Counted from the first letter of the stretch, positions 27,627 through 36,913 are shown. The stretch: DNA of 64,000 nt from Mesorhizobium sp. (GCA_004020315.1 SAQG01000001.1:372001-436000), one strand, 5' to 3'. A program made the numbers and translations. The notes: generated by a model not told the origin, from the letters alone.

Positions 27627-28646
27627 ATGAGTTCGAGCTGGGTAAGGATGGCAGCCGCGCGCGACCATGCCATCCGCTATGGCTTCATCGTTCTGCTGTT
27701 CGGGTTGATCGCCTATTTCGCCATCGCCGCCGATGGCTTCGTCTCGCCGCAGAGCGCCGTCTTCATCTTCCAGTCCGTCGCCATCACCGGCGTGCTGGCG
27801 CTCGGCGTCACCGCCACTCTGGTCGTCGGCGGCTTCGACCTGTCGATCGGCTCCGTCGCCACCAGCGCCATGATGGCAGCCGCCTATGTCATGGTGGTGC
27901 TGGAGCAGAACGCCGTCGTCGCAGTTGTCGCCTGTCTCTTGATCGGCGCCGTTGTCGGCCTCATCAATGGCTGGCTGATCGTCTATATGCGCGTGCCGGA
28001 CCTCCTGGCGACGCTCGGCATGATGTTCCTTCTCGTCGGCTTGCAGCGCATCCCGACCGAAGGCCGCTCGATCGCCACCGGCATGACGATGCCCGACGGC
28101 TCGGTCGCCAATGGCACATTCGGTTCCGCCTTCCTGGCGCTCGGTCGCCACCGCTTCGATTTCTTCATCCCCAACCTCATCCCGGTTTCGGTGGTCGTCC
28201 TGCTCGTGCTTGCGGTGCTGATCTGGTTCTTTCTGGAATACACCCGTTTCGGCCGCATGATGTATGCGGTCGGCAGCAACGAACGGGCTGCCGAGCTCGC
28301 CGGCGCGCCTGTCAAGGCATACAAAATCTGGGCCTACGTTATTTCAGGGGTTTTTGCCTCGATCGGCGGCATTTTGCTCGCTGCGCGGCTTGGACGCGGC
28401 GACATCGCCTCGGGTAATAATCTCCTGCTCGATGCTGTCGCGGCGGCGCTCATCGGCTACGCGGTCCTCGGCGCCGCCAAGCCGAACGCCTTCGGCACGG
28501 CCGTCGGTGCGGTGTTTGTCGGCGTGCTGCTGCAAGGCCTGACGATGATGAATGCGCCCTACTACACGCAGGATTTCATCAAGGGCGTGGTTCTCGTGGT
28601 TGCCCTTGTCTTCACCTTCGCCCTTTCCGGCAGGGGCAAGAGGTAG
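27627..28646 (+). CDS. Sugar ABC transporter permease, predicted 5-methylthioribose/5-deoxyribose
   Basis: 339 aa, about nine to ten membrane segments. Family landmarks: LGVTATLVVGGFDLSIGSVAT near residue 70, LIGAVVGLINGWLIVYMRVP near 110, AVGSNERAAELAGAPVKAYK near 215. It belongs to the ribose/galactose permease family. Located 36 nt after the ATPase and 61 nt before the binding protein. Confidence 0.9.
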   Translation: MSSSWVRMAAARDHAIRYGFIVLLFGLIAYFAIAADGFVSPQSAVFIFQSVAITGVLALGVTATLVVGGFDLSIGSVATSAMMAAAYVMVVLEQNAVVAVVACLLIGAVVGLINGWLIVYMRVPDLLATLGMMFLLVGLQRIPTEGRSIATGMTMPDGSVANGTFGSAFLALGRHRFDFFIPNLIPVSVVVLLVLAVLIWFFLEYTRFGRMMYAVGSNERAAELAGAPVKAYKIWAYVISGVFASIGGILLAARLGRGDIASGNNLLLDAVAAALIGYAVLGAAKPNAFGTAVGAVFVGVLLQGLTMMNAPYYTQDFIKGVVLVVALVFTFALSGRGKR

Positions 28647-28707
28647 GGTTTCGACAAATAGGATTTTCGACCGGCTGAATTTGAGTTCAACAAGTGGAGG
28701 AGACAAC

Positions 28708-29763
28708 ATGAAGATCACGAGAAGACTTTTGGGGAAGGCAGCACTCGGGCTTGCCGGCGCCGCGCTGCTGATGCAGGTCCCGGCGATGGCGCAGGACAGG
28801 CCGGCGCCGTTCGACAAGCCCGGCGCCGTTAAGATCGCGCTGGTCCGCTATCTCTCAACCGGTGACTTCTTCCAGGCCTATCTGTCCGGTGTCGAAGCGC
28901 AGGCCAAGGCGCTCGGCGTCGATCTGCGAGTCCTCGACAGCCGTCAGGACGCAGCCCTCCAGGCAGACATGGTCGACCAGGCCATCGCGCTTGGCGTCCA
29001 GGGCATCATCATCCAGCACGGCTTGACGGAATCGATGAAGGAAGCCGCCCAGCGCGCGGTCGACGCCGGCATCAAGGTCGTCGCCTTCGACGTCAACGTT
29101 GAAAACCCCAAGATCCCGCAGATCGAACAGTCCGACCGCGACCTTGCACGCCTCGCGCTCGAGCAGGCGATCAAGGACAACGGCGAGAGCTGGAAGGCCG
29201 GCTATGTCTACGTCGCCGGCATCGCACCGCTCGACCGCCGCAACGAGACCTGGGTCGAGTTCAAGAAGAAATATGCGGGCATCAACGAGGTCGCCATGTT
29301 CGGCACGCTCGACAATCCGATCGCCAATTCCGTCGCCAACCAGGCCCGTTCAGTGCTGTCGGCCAACCCCGACATCAAGGTGATGTTCGCGCCCTATGAT
29401 GAATTCGCCAAGGGCGTGAAGATCGCCGTAGACGAGGCGGGGTTCAACAAGGACATCAAGATCTATTCGGCCGATATCTCGACCTCCGACATCGCCGCGA
29501 TGCGCGAGCCCGACAGCGCCTGGGCGGCAACCGCCGCCACCAATCCGGCCGTCGTCGGTCAGGTTTCGGTGCGCGCGCTGGCGCAGCTTTTGGCCGGCGA
29601 AGACCCCGGCCATAACGTCATCGTGCCGCCGACACTGATCACCCAGAAGGATCTCCTCGACAAGGACATCAAGAACATGGAAGACCTTTCGGCCAAGCTG
29701 CCGCAGTTCGCCCATGCCGATGTCGCGATGCCGGCCTGGATGCCGAACCCGAACGCCAAGTAG
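28708..29763 (+). CDS. ABC transporter substrate-binding protein, predicted 5-methylthioribose/5-deoxyribose
   Basis: 351 aa. A Sec signal peptide with a run of Ala and Leu ends at QVPAMAQ. Mature protein is a Peripla_BP_4 fold: ALVRYLSTGDFFQAYLSGVE, ALGVQGIIIQHGLTESMKEA, VVAFDVNVENPKIPQIEQ and DIKVMFAPYDEFAKGVKIAV. ATG 28708 follows GGAGGAGACAAC; a frame from 28552 overlaps the permease and is rejected. A strong terminator lies just downstream. The ligand is inferred only from the mtnKA neighbours. Confidence 0.9.
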   Translation: MKITRRLLGKAALGLAGAALLMQVPAMAQDRPAPFDKPGAVKIALVRYLSTGDFFQAYLSGVEAQAKALGVDLRVLDSRQDAALQADMVDQAIALGVQGIIIQHGLTESMKEAAQRAVDAGIKVVAFDVNVENPKIPQIEQSDRDLARLALEQAIKDNGESWKAGYVYVAGIAPLDRRNETWVEFKKKYAGINEVAMFGTLDNPIANSVANQARSVLSANPDIKVMFAPYDEFAKGVKIAVDEAGFNKDIKIYSADISTSDIAAMREPDSAWAATAATNPAVVGQVSVRALAQLLAGEDPGHNVIVPPTLITQKDLLDKDIKNMEDLSAKLPQFAHADVAMPAWMPNPNAK

Positions 29764-29784
29764 CCCTTCATCGCAGGCAAAAAG

Positions 29785-29813
29785 AAAAGAGCGGCTTTCG
29801 GGCCGCTCTTTTT
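29785..29813. terminator. Rho-independent terminator, bidirectional
   Basis: AAAAGAGCGGC pairs with GCCGCTCTTTT around a six-base loop, with T-runs on the plus strand and A-runs on the left that serve the minus strand. It separates the convergent binding-protein gene and the aldolase/SDR gene. Confidence 0.9.
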
Positions 29814-29834
29814 GCGTCTGGACTGCTCTTGAGC

Positions 29835-31889
29835 CTACCTCAACGCCGCCGCGATGTTGCCGCCGTCGACCGTCGTCACATTGGCGGTGGTCCGCTCGGC
29901 CAGCGCCTGATGCAGGAAGGCCTGGGCAACGTCTTCGGCCGTCACTTCCTGGCCGAGCAGATTGCCGGACATGTACTCCTTTTCCGATACGCCGCGCGCG
30001 CTCGAGCGGCTGGCGATCATGGCGTCGGTCAACAACCCCGAACGGATGCGGTCGGCGTTGACGGCGTTGGAGCGGATGCCATGGGCGCCGTAGTCGACAG
30101 CAAATTGCCTGGACAGGAACAGCGTCGCCGCCTTGGGTATGCCGTAGGCGCCGAACTTCGGACCCGGATTGATTGCCTGCTTGGAGGTGTTGAACAGGAG
30201 CACGCCGCCGGTGCCCTGTTCGAGCATGATGCGCACCGCGTTCTGCGCCGCCGACTGGTGGGCGAAGAAATTGAGCTCGAAGCTCTTGCGCAAAGTGGCA
30301 TCGTCCAGTTCGCCGATTCTGCCTTCCCAGGCCGCGCCGGCATTCGAGACGAGGATGTCGAGGCCGCCATAGACGGCGACCGCCTTGTCGAACGCAGCGC
30401 GCATCTGCACCGGATCGGTGATGTCGGCGCCGATGCCGATCGAATTGTTGCCAGCCTGTTTTGCCGCCTCGGCAGCCCTTGACGCGTCGAGATCGACAAC
30501 GACGGCGTGAGCGCCGTTATCGGCGAACAGCTTTGCCGTGGCGGCACCGATCGCGCCGGCGCCGCCGGTGACCAGCACAACTTGGCCGGTCAGCGGCTTC
30601 GGCTTGTTGGAGGCGAGCTTGGCCTGTTCCAGCGACCAGTATTCGAGCGGAAACAGATCGGCTTTGGACAGCGGGCGGAAATTGCCGACCGCCTCGGCGC
30701 CGCGCACCGCCTCGATCCACATTTCGCCGACGTCCGAGGCGATCTTCGCATCCTTCAGCGTGCGGCCATGGCCGAACATGCCGAGGCCCGGCACCAGCGT
30801 CAGCCGCGGCATCTGGTCGAGCATCGTGCGCTTCACATCATCGAGCGCGTCGTTGGTTTCGAAGTAGGCGCGATAGTCCTTGGCGAACGTCTCGACATGT
30901 TGGCGGATGACAGATTTGTAGTCGCCGATCTTGTCGGCATCGGGTGCCGGCAGCGCCATCGGTCCGGTTTTGATGCGGATCGATAGGTCGGGTGTCGACA
31001 CGCCGCGCCCGGCATAGTCGGCAATCCTGGCCGAATTGATGAAATCGACGATCGCGTCCGAGGTGCGGAAATCGCTGATCATGCGATCGAAGCGGCCTTC
31101 GCCGCGCGCCACCGCCACGGCGCCGCGCAGCATCGGCGCGATATCCGCAGGCTTCGCCAGCCTGGCCGGCAACGCCACTTTTTCGGTGCGCGGCTTGCCG
31201 TGGCTGGCGATGAAATCCTCGGCGACGTTAACATAGTGGATCATCCGGTCGTAGGCCTGCTTGGCATCGTCGCCGAAGGTGAAAATGCCATGCTTGTCGA
31301 GGATCAGGCCCTCGACTGCCGGATCGGCGTCGAAGACATCGGCCGCCGCCTTCGCCAGCTCGAAGCCCGGCATGATGTAGGGCACGAACCCCATCCTGCT
31401 GCCGAAGACCTTCTTGCTCAGCGCCTCGCTGTCGTCCTGGTCGACAATGGCCAGGACGGCAGTCGAATGCGTATGGTCGACGAATTTATGCGGCAGGAAG
31501 GCGTGCAGCAGCGTCTCGACCGAAGGGTTGGGCGAAGACGGATCGATGAGGTTCGCCCGCTGCAGCGCGACCATGTCCTCGTCGGAGAGTTTTTTGAGCG
31601 AGCGCGCCTTGAGCAGCGCGCCGAGCTTGACTGCCGGCAGGCCCTGCGGCTCGATGACGCCCATGTCCCAGCCGCTGCCCTTGACGCAAAGCACGTCCCA
31701 TTCGTCGCCGACAAGATCGGTGGCCTTTGTCTTGCACGATGTGTTGCCGCCGCCATGCAGGACAAGCCGCGGCTCGCCGCCCAGAAGCCTGGTCGTATAG
31801 ACGCGCAGCGCCAGGTCGCGGGCAACACCCTTCTTTGCATAGTCGGCAACGATTTTCTCTGCGTCGTCGTCGTTCCACAGGTTCTTCAT
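29835..31889 (-). CDS. Bifunctional class II aldolase / short-chain dehydrogenase (RhaD-fusion family)
   Basis: 684 aa. Residues 1-400 are a class II aldolase: HGGGNTSCK, zinc ligands in FVDHTHS (His139, His141) and LDKHGIF (His200). Residues 433-684 are an SDR: TGGAGAIGA (NAD-binding) and catalytic Tyr582/Lys586 in YGIPK with Ser in FNTSK. Family members are often called rhamnulose-1-phosphate aldolase/lactaldehyde dehydrogenase. No rhamnose genes are nearby; mtnKA and an importer are. It could split 5-methylthioribulose or 5-deoxyribulose 1-phosphate to DHAP plus an aldehyde handled by the SDR half (inference). ATG 31889; co-directional with the SorC gene. Confidence 0.88.
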   Translation of the reverse strand: MKNLWNDDDAEKIVADYAKKGVARDLALRVYTTRLLGGEPRLVLHGGGNTSCKTKATDLVGDEWDVLCVKGSGWDMGVIEPQGLPAVKLGALLKARSLKKLSDEDMVALQRANLIDPSSPNPSVETLLHAFLPHKFVDHTHSTAVLAIVDQDDSEALSKKVFGSRMGFVPYIMPGFELAKAAADVFDADPAVEGLILDKHGIFTFGDDAKQAYDRMIHYVNVAEDFIASHGKPRTEKVALPARLAKPADIAPMLRGAVAVARGEGRFDRMISDFRTSDAIVDFINSARIADYAGRGVSTPDLSIRIKTGPMALPAPDADKIGDYKSVIRQHVETFAKDYRAYFETNDALDDVKRTMLDQMPRLTLVPGLGMFGHGRTLKDAKIASDVGEMWIEAVRGAEAVGNFRPLSKADLFPLEYWSLEQAKLASNKPKPLTGQVVLVTGGAGAIGAATAKLFADNGAHAVVVDLDASRAAEAAKQAGNNSIGIGADITDPVQMRAAFDKAVAVYGGLDILVSNAGAAWEGRIGELDDATLRKSFELNFFAHQSAAQNAVRIMLEQGTGGVLLFNTSKQAINPGPKFGAYGIPKAATLFLSRQFAVDYGAHGIRSNAVNADRIRSGLLTDAMIASRSSARGVSEKEYMSGNLLGQEVTAEDVAQAFLHQALAERTTANVTTVDGGNIAAALR

Positions 31890-31977
31890 GTTCGCTTCGT
31901 CCGATTTCTCTTTTGGTTGTGAACAGGAATGCCGCGACGCCTTGATGACAATGCGCCCGCGGCGGAGTTTTGCGTAT

Positions 31978-32943
31978 CTAGGCGACCTTTTCCGCTGCCG
32001 GTCCGGCATGGTCGAGCAGCCGTCGCGCCATCCGAGCGCCAACCACCAGATGCGTGCACAGCCCACCCGCGATCGCTGCCACCAGCGGTGCGAACTTGCT
32101 GCCCTCCTGCACCACCACGAGCCGCTTTTCAATCTTACGCAGCGATGACAGCTCCGCCGAAATGATCCGCCGGTTGTAGCTGCAGTCGAGCGCCTTGCCT
32201 TGCGCGTCGATGATCTGCCCGGCGATGACGCCGGCAGCCCCGGCACGGCGCAGCACCTCCATTTCGCTCGCAGTCAGCGCGCCGCATTTGACGACATGGC
32301 TTTCGGCGTCGACGGTGCCGACCGAGTAAAGCGCCAGGTTGCACGCACTGATGCCCGACAACTGCTCGCGGATCACCGGCTCGGCGCGCAGGCCGCGCGC
32401 CAGTTCCTCTGTCGTTAGCACCAGCGGTGCATAGAAATTGAGCCCCTTGGCGTTGAGCCGGCGTGCGATTTCCATGGTGCATTGGTCGGGTCGGTAGGAA
32501 TAGGGGGCTCCGAGATTTCCGCAGAGCTGCACCACTGTGACATCCTGCAGATCGGCATAGGACATGATGTCGGCGATCGTATAAATAGTCCGCCCCCAGG
32601 CGACGCCGATGCGGTCGCCCTTCTTGATCAGTTCGAGAAAGACGCTGGCCGCGAGCACCGCGATGTCGGTCGACGGATCGGCGACATGGCCGTTTTCCGG
32701 CGCGATCCAGACGGCATCGAGCTTGAATGCGTCTTCGAGCTGGCGCGCCATGACATCGTCGGTGAAAAGCTGCGTCGAGGTCGAGATGTTGACGATGCCG
32801 GTATCGCGCGCCTTGCGCAGATACATGGCGACCGAGGCTCGGGAAATCTTGAGCTGGCTGGCCACCTGATCTTGGCGCAGGCCGTGGGCATAATAGAGCC
32901 AGGCGGCCTTGTGAATAAGCTGTTCTGCCGGTCGGATCGCCAT
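31978..32943 (-). CDS. SorC/DeoR-type sugar-binding transcriptional regulator
   Basis: 321 aa. HTH at residues about 20-55 (LRQDQVASQLKISRASVAMY), then the SorC effector domain with VAWGRTIYTIADIMSYADLQ, VVQLCGNLGAPYSY and VGTVDAESHVVKCGALTASE. These regulators respond to phosphorylated sugars. It lies 88 nt upstream of the aldolase/SDR gene on the same strand and probably controls it, and perhaps the palindrome at 25984. It resembles EryD-class regulators, but no erythritol genes are present. Confidence 0.88.
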   Translation of the reverse strand: MAIRPAEQLIHKAAWLYYAHGLRQDQVASQLKISRASVAMYLRKARDTGIVNISTSTQLFTDDVMARQLEDAFKLDAVWIAPENGHVADPSTDIAVLAASVFLELIKKGDRIGVAWGRTIYTIADIMSYADLQDVTVVQLCGNLGAPYSYRPDQCTMEIARRLNAKGLNFYAPLVLTTEELARGLRAEPVIREQLSGISACNLALYSVGTVDAESHVVKCGALTASEMEVLRRAGAAGVIAGQIIDAQGKALDCSYNRRIISAELSSLRKIEKRLVVVQEGSKFAPLVAAIAGGLCTHLVVGARMARRLLDHAGPAAEKVA

Positions 32944-33034
32944 GACATCTCCTCGCTGACATTATTCACGGCTCTCGACAAAAGTCAAATTGAGTGGAGA
33001 CATCGTGCTGTTCTTAACACTATGTGCAGGATGG

Positions 33035-33061
33035 CCGTTATGCCTAGCATTCGCATAACGG
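33035..33061. promoter_or_regulatory. Perfect 9-nt inverted repeat in the sorC/parD-like intergenic gap
   Basis: CCGTTATGC (33035-33043) and GCATAACGG (33053-33061) are exact reverse complements with a 9-nt spacer, 92 nt upstream of the SorC start and 109 nt upstream of the antitoxin-like gene. It looks like an operator; which regulator uses it is not clear. Confidence 0.45.
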
Positions 33062-33169
33062 AAGCCGAAGCGAGCCTGTTTGTGGTGCGCAAGAAGATTA
33101 CTCCCGATGTCAATAATTGCGCATTTCTTGTTACTGCCATATCATCCGCCACCAACAGGAGGTCCGAGA

Positions 33170-33415
33170 ATGAACGTGTCATTGGGAGATCGTTGGGAGA
33201 CCTTTGTCTTCAACATTGTGAAGCGCGGTCGCTACGGCTCTGCCAGCGAAGTCGTGCGCGAGGGCCTGCGTCTGGTCGAAGAACGCGAGGAAAAATTAAA
33301 GGCATTGCGCGCCATGGTGGACAGGTCGTTTGCTGAAGGCGGCGAGGCCACCGAGCAGGATATTGACGCAGCCTTGGAAGCCAAGGCTACGCAGCTCGCA
33401 AAGCAAGGCTTTTAG
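33170..33415 (+). CDS. ParD-like antitoxin (ribbon-helix-helix), no partner toxin seen
   Basis: 81 aa. The N-terminus MNVSLGDRWETFVFNIVKRG is the RHH strand and first helix, and YGSASEVVREGLRLVEEREE is the ParD-type second helix; the C-terminal part is charged and helical. ParD normally precedes parE by a few bases and represses their operon. Here the next 134 nt hold no open frame resembling ParE, and the following gene is an acyl-CoA synthetase. ATG 33170 follows ACAGGAGGTCCGAGA. Confidence 0.8.
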   Translation: MNVSLGDRWETFVFNIVKRGRYGSASEVVREGLRLVEEREEKLKALRAMVDRSFAEGGEATEQDIDAALEAKATQLAKQGF

Positions 33416-33549
33416 CCGGTTGAGGCGGCCTCGATGCAGCAACGGCCGCTTGAATTGGGGAAGACGCCAGCAACGAACCGACGGTACCAAATCCACTGCG
33501 CGCAGGGCCTGTGACAAGAAGGGTCGAGCAGACATTAGGGGAGGACGGG

Positions 33550-35205
33550 ATGGGGAATCCCTACGAACAGGATCTCGACAGGAATCCAGCCAACCACCAG
33601 CCGCTGACGCCGCTCAGCTATCTCGAGCGGGCGGCAAAGACCTTTCCCGACCATGTCGCCATCATCCATGGTCGCCAGCGCACGACCTATCGTGATTTCT
33701 GGCGGCGGTCGCTGAAGCTTGCCTCGGCGCTCTCCAAGCGCGGCATCGGCAAGGGCGACACAGTCACCGTGATGTTGTCCAACACGCCGCCGATGTTGGA
33801 AGCGCATTTCGGTGTGCCGATGACCAAGGCGGTGCTGCATTCGCTCAACACTCGCCTCGATGCCGCGGTCATTGCCTTCCAGCTCGACCATGCCGAAACC
33901 AAGGTGCTTGTCGTCGATCGCGAATTCGCAAATGTCGTCAGCCAGGCGCTGGCGCTGGCCAAGGTAAAACCGCTGGTCATCGACTATGACGATCCCGAAT
34001 ATGCCGCTGACGCCCCTTATCCCAAGGGCGAGCGGATCGGCACGCTCGACTACGAGGACTTCGTCGCGGGCGGTGAGGAGGATTTCGCCTGGTCGATGCC
34101 CGACGACGAATGGGACGCCATTGCGCTCAACTACACCTCCGGCACGACAGGCAATCCCAAGGGCGTCGTCTACCACCATCGCGGTGCGGCACTTATGGCC
34201 TACGCCAACACCATTCATGCAGGCATGGGCAAGCATGCGGTCTACCTTTGGACGCTGCCGATGTTCCACTGCAATGGCTGGTGCTTTCCGTGGACGCTGG
34301 CCGTGCAGGCCGGCACCCATGTCTGCCTGCGCTGGGTGCGGCCGAAGCCGATCTACGACGCCATCGCCGATCACGGCGTCACCCATCTGTGTGGCGCGCC
34401 GGTCGTCATGTCGGTGCTGATTAATGCCAGCGACGAGGATAAACGGCAATTTCCGCAGACGGTCACCTTCAACACGGCCGCGGCACCGCCGCCGGAAGCG
34501 GTGCTGTCGGGCATGGCCGACGCGGGCTTTGCGGTCACCCACCTCTATGGCCTGACCGAGACCTATGGCCCGGCGGTCGTCAACGAATGGCATTGCGAGT
34601 GGGATGGGCTGGAGAAAGGCCTCAGGGCAGCCAGGAAGGCCAGACAGGGCGTGCGCTATGCCGCGCTCGAGGATCTGACGGTGATGGATTCCGAGACGAT
34701 GGAGGAGACGCCGGCCGACGGCGAGACGATCGGCGAGGTCATGTTCCGCGGCAACATCGTCATGAAGGGGTATCTGAAGAACCGCAAGGCGAGCGACGAG
34801 GCTTTCGCCGGCGGCTGGTTCCACTCGGGCGACCTCGGCGTCAGGCATCCCGACGGCTACATCCAGCTCAAGGACCGCTCCAAGGACATCATCATTTCCG
34901 GCGGCGAGAACATCTCCTCGATCGAAGTCGAGGAGGCGCTCTACAAGCATACCGCCGTCGCCTCCTGCGGCGTCGTCGCCAGGCTCGATGACAAATGGGG
35001 CGAGGTGCCGGTCGCCTATGTCGAGCTGAAGCCGGGCAGGACGGCGACCGAAGCCGAGATCATCGATCACTGCCGCGCGCTGCTCGCCCGCTTCAAGGTG
35101 CCGAAAGCGGTGATCTTTGCCGAAATCCCGAAGACCTCGACCGGCAAGATCCAGAAGTTCAAGCTGAGGGAGATGGCGAAGGGGCAGCCAGGTCAGGACC
35201 AATAA
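33550..35205 (+). CDS. Acyl-CoA synthetase (AMP-binding, AlkK/medium-chain type)
   Basis: 551 aa. Adenylation motifs in order: YTSGTTGNPKGVVYHH, LPMFHCNGWCFPWTLA, HLYGLTETYGP, GWFHSGDLGV, DRSKDIIISGGENISS and the C-terminal catalytic Lys in PKTSTGKIQKF. Activates a carboxylic acid to acyl-AMP and acyl-CoA. The subfamily includes medium-chain fatty acid and 3-methylmercaptopropionate ligases; the sequence alone does not settle the acid. ATG 33550 follows GGGGAGGACGG. It stands alone between the antitoxin-like gene and a membrane protein. Confidence 0.9.
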   Translation: MGNPYEQDLDRNPANHQPLTPLSYLERAAKTFPDHVAIIHGRQRTTYRDFWRRSLKLASALSKRGIGKGDTVTVMLSNTPPMLEAHFGVPMTKAVLHSLNTRLDAAVIAFQLDHAETKVLVVDREFANVVSQALALAKVKPLVIDYDDPEYAADAPYPKGERIGTLDYEDFVAGGEEDFAWSMPDDEWDAIALNYTSGTTGNPKGVVYHHRGAALMAYANTIHAGMGKHAVYLWTLPMFHCNGWCFPWTLAVQAGTHVCLRWVRPKPIYDAIADHGVTHLCGAPVVMSVLINASDEDKRQFPQTVTFNTAAAPPPEAVLSGMADAGFAVTHLYGLTETYGPAVVNEWHCEWDGLEKGLRAARKARQGVRYAALEDLTVMDSETMEETPADGETIGEVMFRGNIVMKGYLKNRKASDEAFAGGWFHSGDLGVRHPDGYIQLKDRSKDIIISGGENISSIEVEEALYKHTAVASCGVVARLDDKWGEVPVAYVELKPGRTATEAEIIDHCRALLARFKVPKAVIFAEIPKTSTGKIQKFKLREMAKGQPGQDQ

Positions 35206-35434
35206 TCCGTGTCAGATCACGATTGGCCCAGCTAAGCCCAACTTGAACGGAGCAAAAAAGACGACCCCAGTGTCGGATCGAGTGCCTCCCGATCGTCCTT
35301 GGATCATCGCTCACGAGCATCACTCGTACCCCTACAAGCCGGATTGAGCAGCGCATCGGGGTGATCGAGCGACCGTGACAGCGGCGCAAATTGACGACTC
35401 GGGTGATGCAGCTGGCGGTTGGAGGAGGAAACTC

Positions 35435-35953
35435 ATGCCGGTTCTCAGAACATCAGAACCTGAAGGTCAAGACGAGAGCCTTTCTCGGCCCTGGGCGCGA
35501 AAAGCCGCCGCAGTCGGGAAAGCCGGGCGGATCGTCGCGTTAACCGGGGTCATACTGCCGCTCCTCATGATCGGTGGGATGAAGTTCACGGCTGTTGAGA
35601 TCGAGGCGTTGAGGCCGCTGATCGGCGGCACGCCTTGGCTCGCCTGGATGTATCCGGTATTTGGTGAAGCCGGGGCCTCTTATGTGCTTGGCGTCGTCGA
35701 GCTCGCGACCGCGCTTCTCCTGATTGCCTCCCCCTGGTCGGCGCGCGCCGGTGTGGCCGGCGGGGCATTGGCCGCCCTGATTTTTCTGGTCACCTGTTCG
35801 ATCATGGTTGCCCTGCCGATCTGGGAGCCTACGCTGGGCTTTCCCGCGCTCGGTCCCGCCGGTCAGTTCCTGATCAAGGACATTGCGCTGCTCGGCATCG
35901 CGCTTGTCATACTGGGCGAAAGCCTGAACAGATTAAACAGATCGGCTACCTAA
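35435..35953 (+). CDS. YkgB/DUF417-type small membrane protein
   Basis: 172 aa. After about 30 hydrophilic residues come four hydrophobic segments; GGMKFTAVEIEALRPLIGG and WMYPVFGEAGASYVLGVVE match the YkgB (DUF417) family of unknown function. These proteins are inner-membrane and related in layout to DoxX-like proteins. ATG 35435 follows GGAGGAGGAAAC. It does not overlap its neighbours; the 229 nt before it show nothing else. Confidence 0.75.
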   Translation: MPVLRTSEPEGQDESLSRPWARKAAAVGKAGRIVALTGVILPLLMIGGMKFTAVEIEALRPLIGGTPWLAWMYPVFGEAGASYVLGVVELATALLLIASPWSARAGVAGGALAALIFLVTCSIMVALPIWEPTLGFPALGPAGQFLIKDIALLGIALVILGESLNRLNRSAT

Positions 35954-36016
35954 CCGAATCCAAGTCGAAGGCGAATGGCAGACCACGTCATCCGCATAGC
36001 CGCGCCAAACCTTCGA

Positions 36017-36913
36017 CTAGATCGAAAACGCCCCGCTCGCCACCACAATGCCGCGTCCAGAAATGCTCACTGAGCCGGCATCTACATCTACTTCAATGAT
36101 GCTGGTACGTCCGAGAGCAGTGCCTTGCTCGATCTTGATCACGCCGGGCTGTGCAAGACCGTGCGCAACGAGATGTGCGGCGAGCGGACCAGCCGCCGTA
36201 CCGGTTGCCGGATCCTCGGAAATGCCAACAGTCGGGTTGAAAAAGCGTGCATACGCCGTGGTTTCGGGCTGCAGTGGATCGAGTGAGAAGACGTAGCAGC
36301 CTTCCCCGCCGACCTCGTTAAGCAGGTCGAAAAGCTGCTTGGCATCAGGCGAAATCCGGTCGACGGCTTCGCGATCGCGGATTGGCACCAGGAGATGGGC
36401 AGCACCAGTCGAGACCACCTGGCAAGGCACGACCTCAGCCGCAATTTCTTCGGTATCAAGGCCTAGTGCCTTGGCAAGAGCGCCCAGGCTTGAGAGCTGC
36501 CGGCCAGCCACCGGGGCTTCTTGCTGCATAATGATCTTTTCGAGTTTCCCCTGGCTTTGCCAGATAGCCAATGGATACACCAAGTCGCCGATCTGTTGGT
36601 GAAACCGTGTTGGGCCATCGCCCAGATCGAGCCGCCCCGCTGCAGCGAGCCACCACCAAGCCCCTAACGTATTGTGGCCGCCTGCACCGAAAACCTCTAC
36701 GCCTTTCGGCGTGAAAGAGCGCAACCTCCAGTCGGCGTCCGCCCGGGTCGCCGGCAGGACAAAGGTGGTCTCGGACTGATTGAACTCACGCGCAATGTTC
36801 TGCATGAGCTCGAGGCCCAACTCGGCGCCGCCGTCGACCACCGCAAGTGAATTGCCCGTCAGCGGCTCTACCGCGAAGACATCGACGAAATGAAATGAAA
36901 TTGTTCTGCTCAT
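36017..36913 (-). CDS. PhzF-family isomerase/epimerase-like protein
   Basis: 298 aa, diaminopimelate-epimerase fold. The conserved Glu is in FNQSETTFVL near residue 45; DVFAVEPLTGNSLAVV, FGAGGHNTLGAWWWL and GISEDPATGTAAGPLAAHL are family signatures. PhzF itself isomerises a phenazine precursor, but most members, including those without phenazine genes as here, have no known substrate. ATG 36913 follows GGAGGAAAG. It runs leftward, downstream of the VOC gene. Confidence 0.88.
   Translation of the reverse strand: MSRTISFHFVDVFAVEPLTGNSLAVVDGGAELGLELMQNIAREFNQSETTFVLPATRADADWRLRSFTPKGVEVFGAGGHNTLGAWWWLAAAGRLDLGDGPTRFHQQIGDLVYPLAIWQSQGKLEKIIMQQEAPVAGRQLSSLGALAKALGLDTEEIAAEVVPCQVVSTGAAHLLVPIRDREAVDRISPDAKQLFDLLNEVGGEGCYVFSLDPLQPETTAYARFFNPTVGISEDPATGTAAGPLAAHLVAHGLAQPGVIKIEQGTALGRTSIIEVDVDAGSVSISGRGIVVASGAFSI

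Noticed and set aside
29835..31889. Aldolase/SDR fusion as part of a rhamnose pathway
   Set aside because: No rhamnose isomerase, kinase or transporter genes nearby; mtnKA and a sugar importer are. Left open as an enzyme-level alternative.
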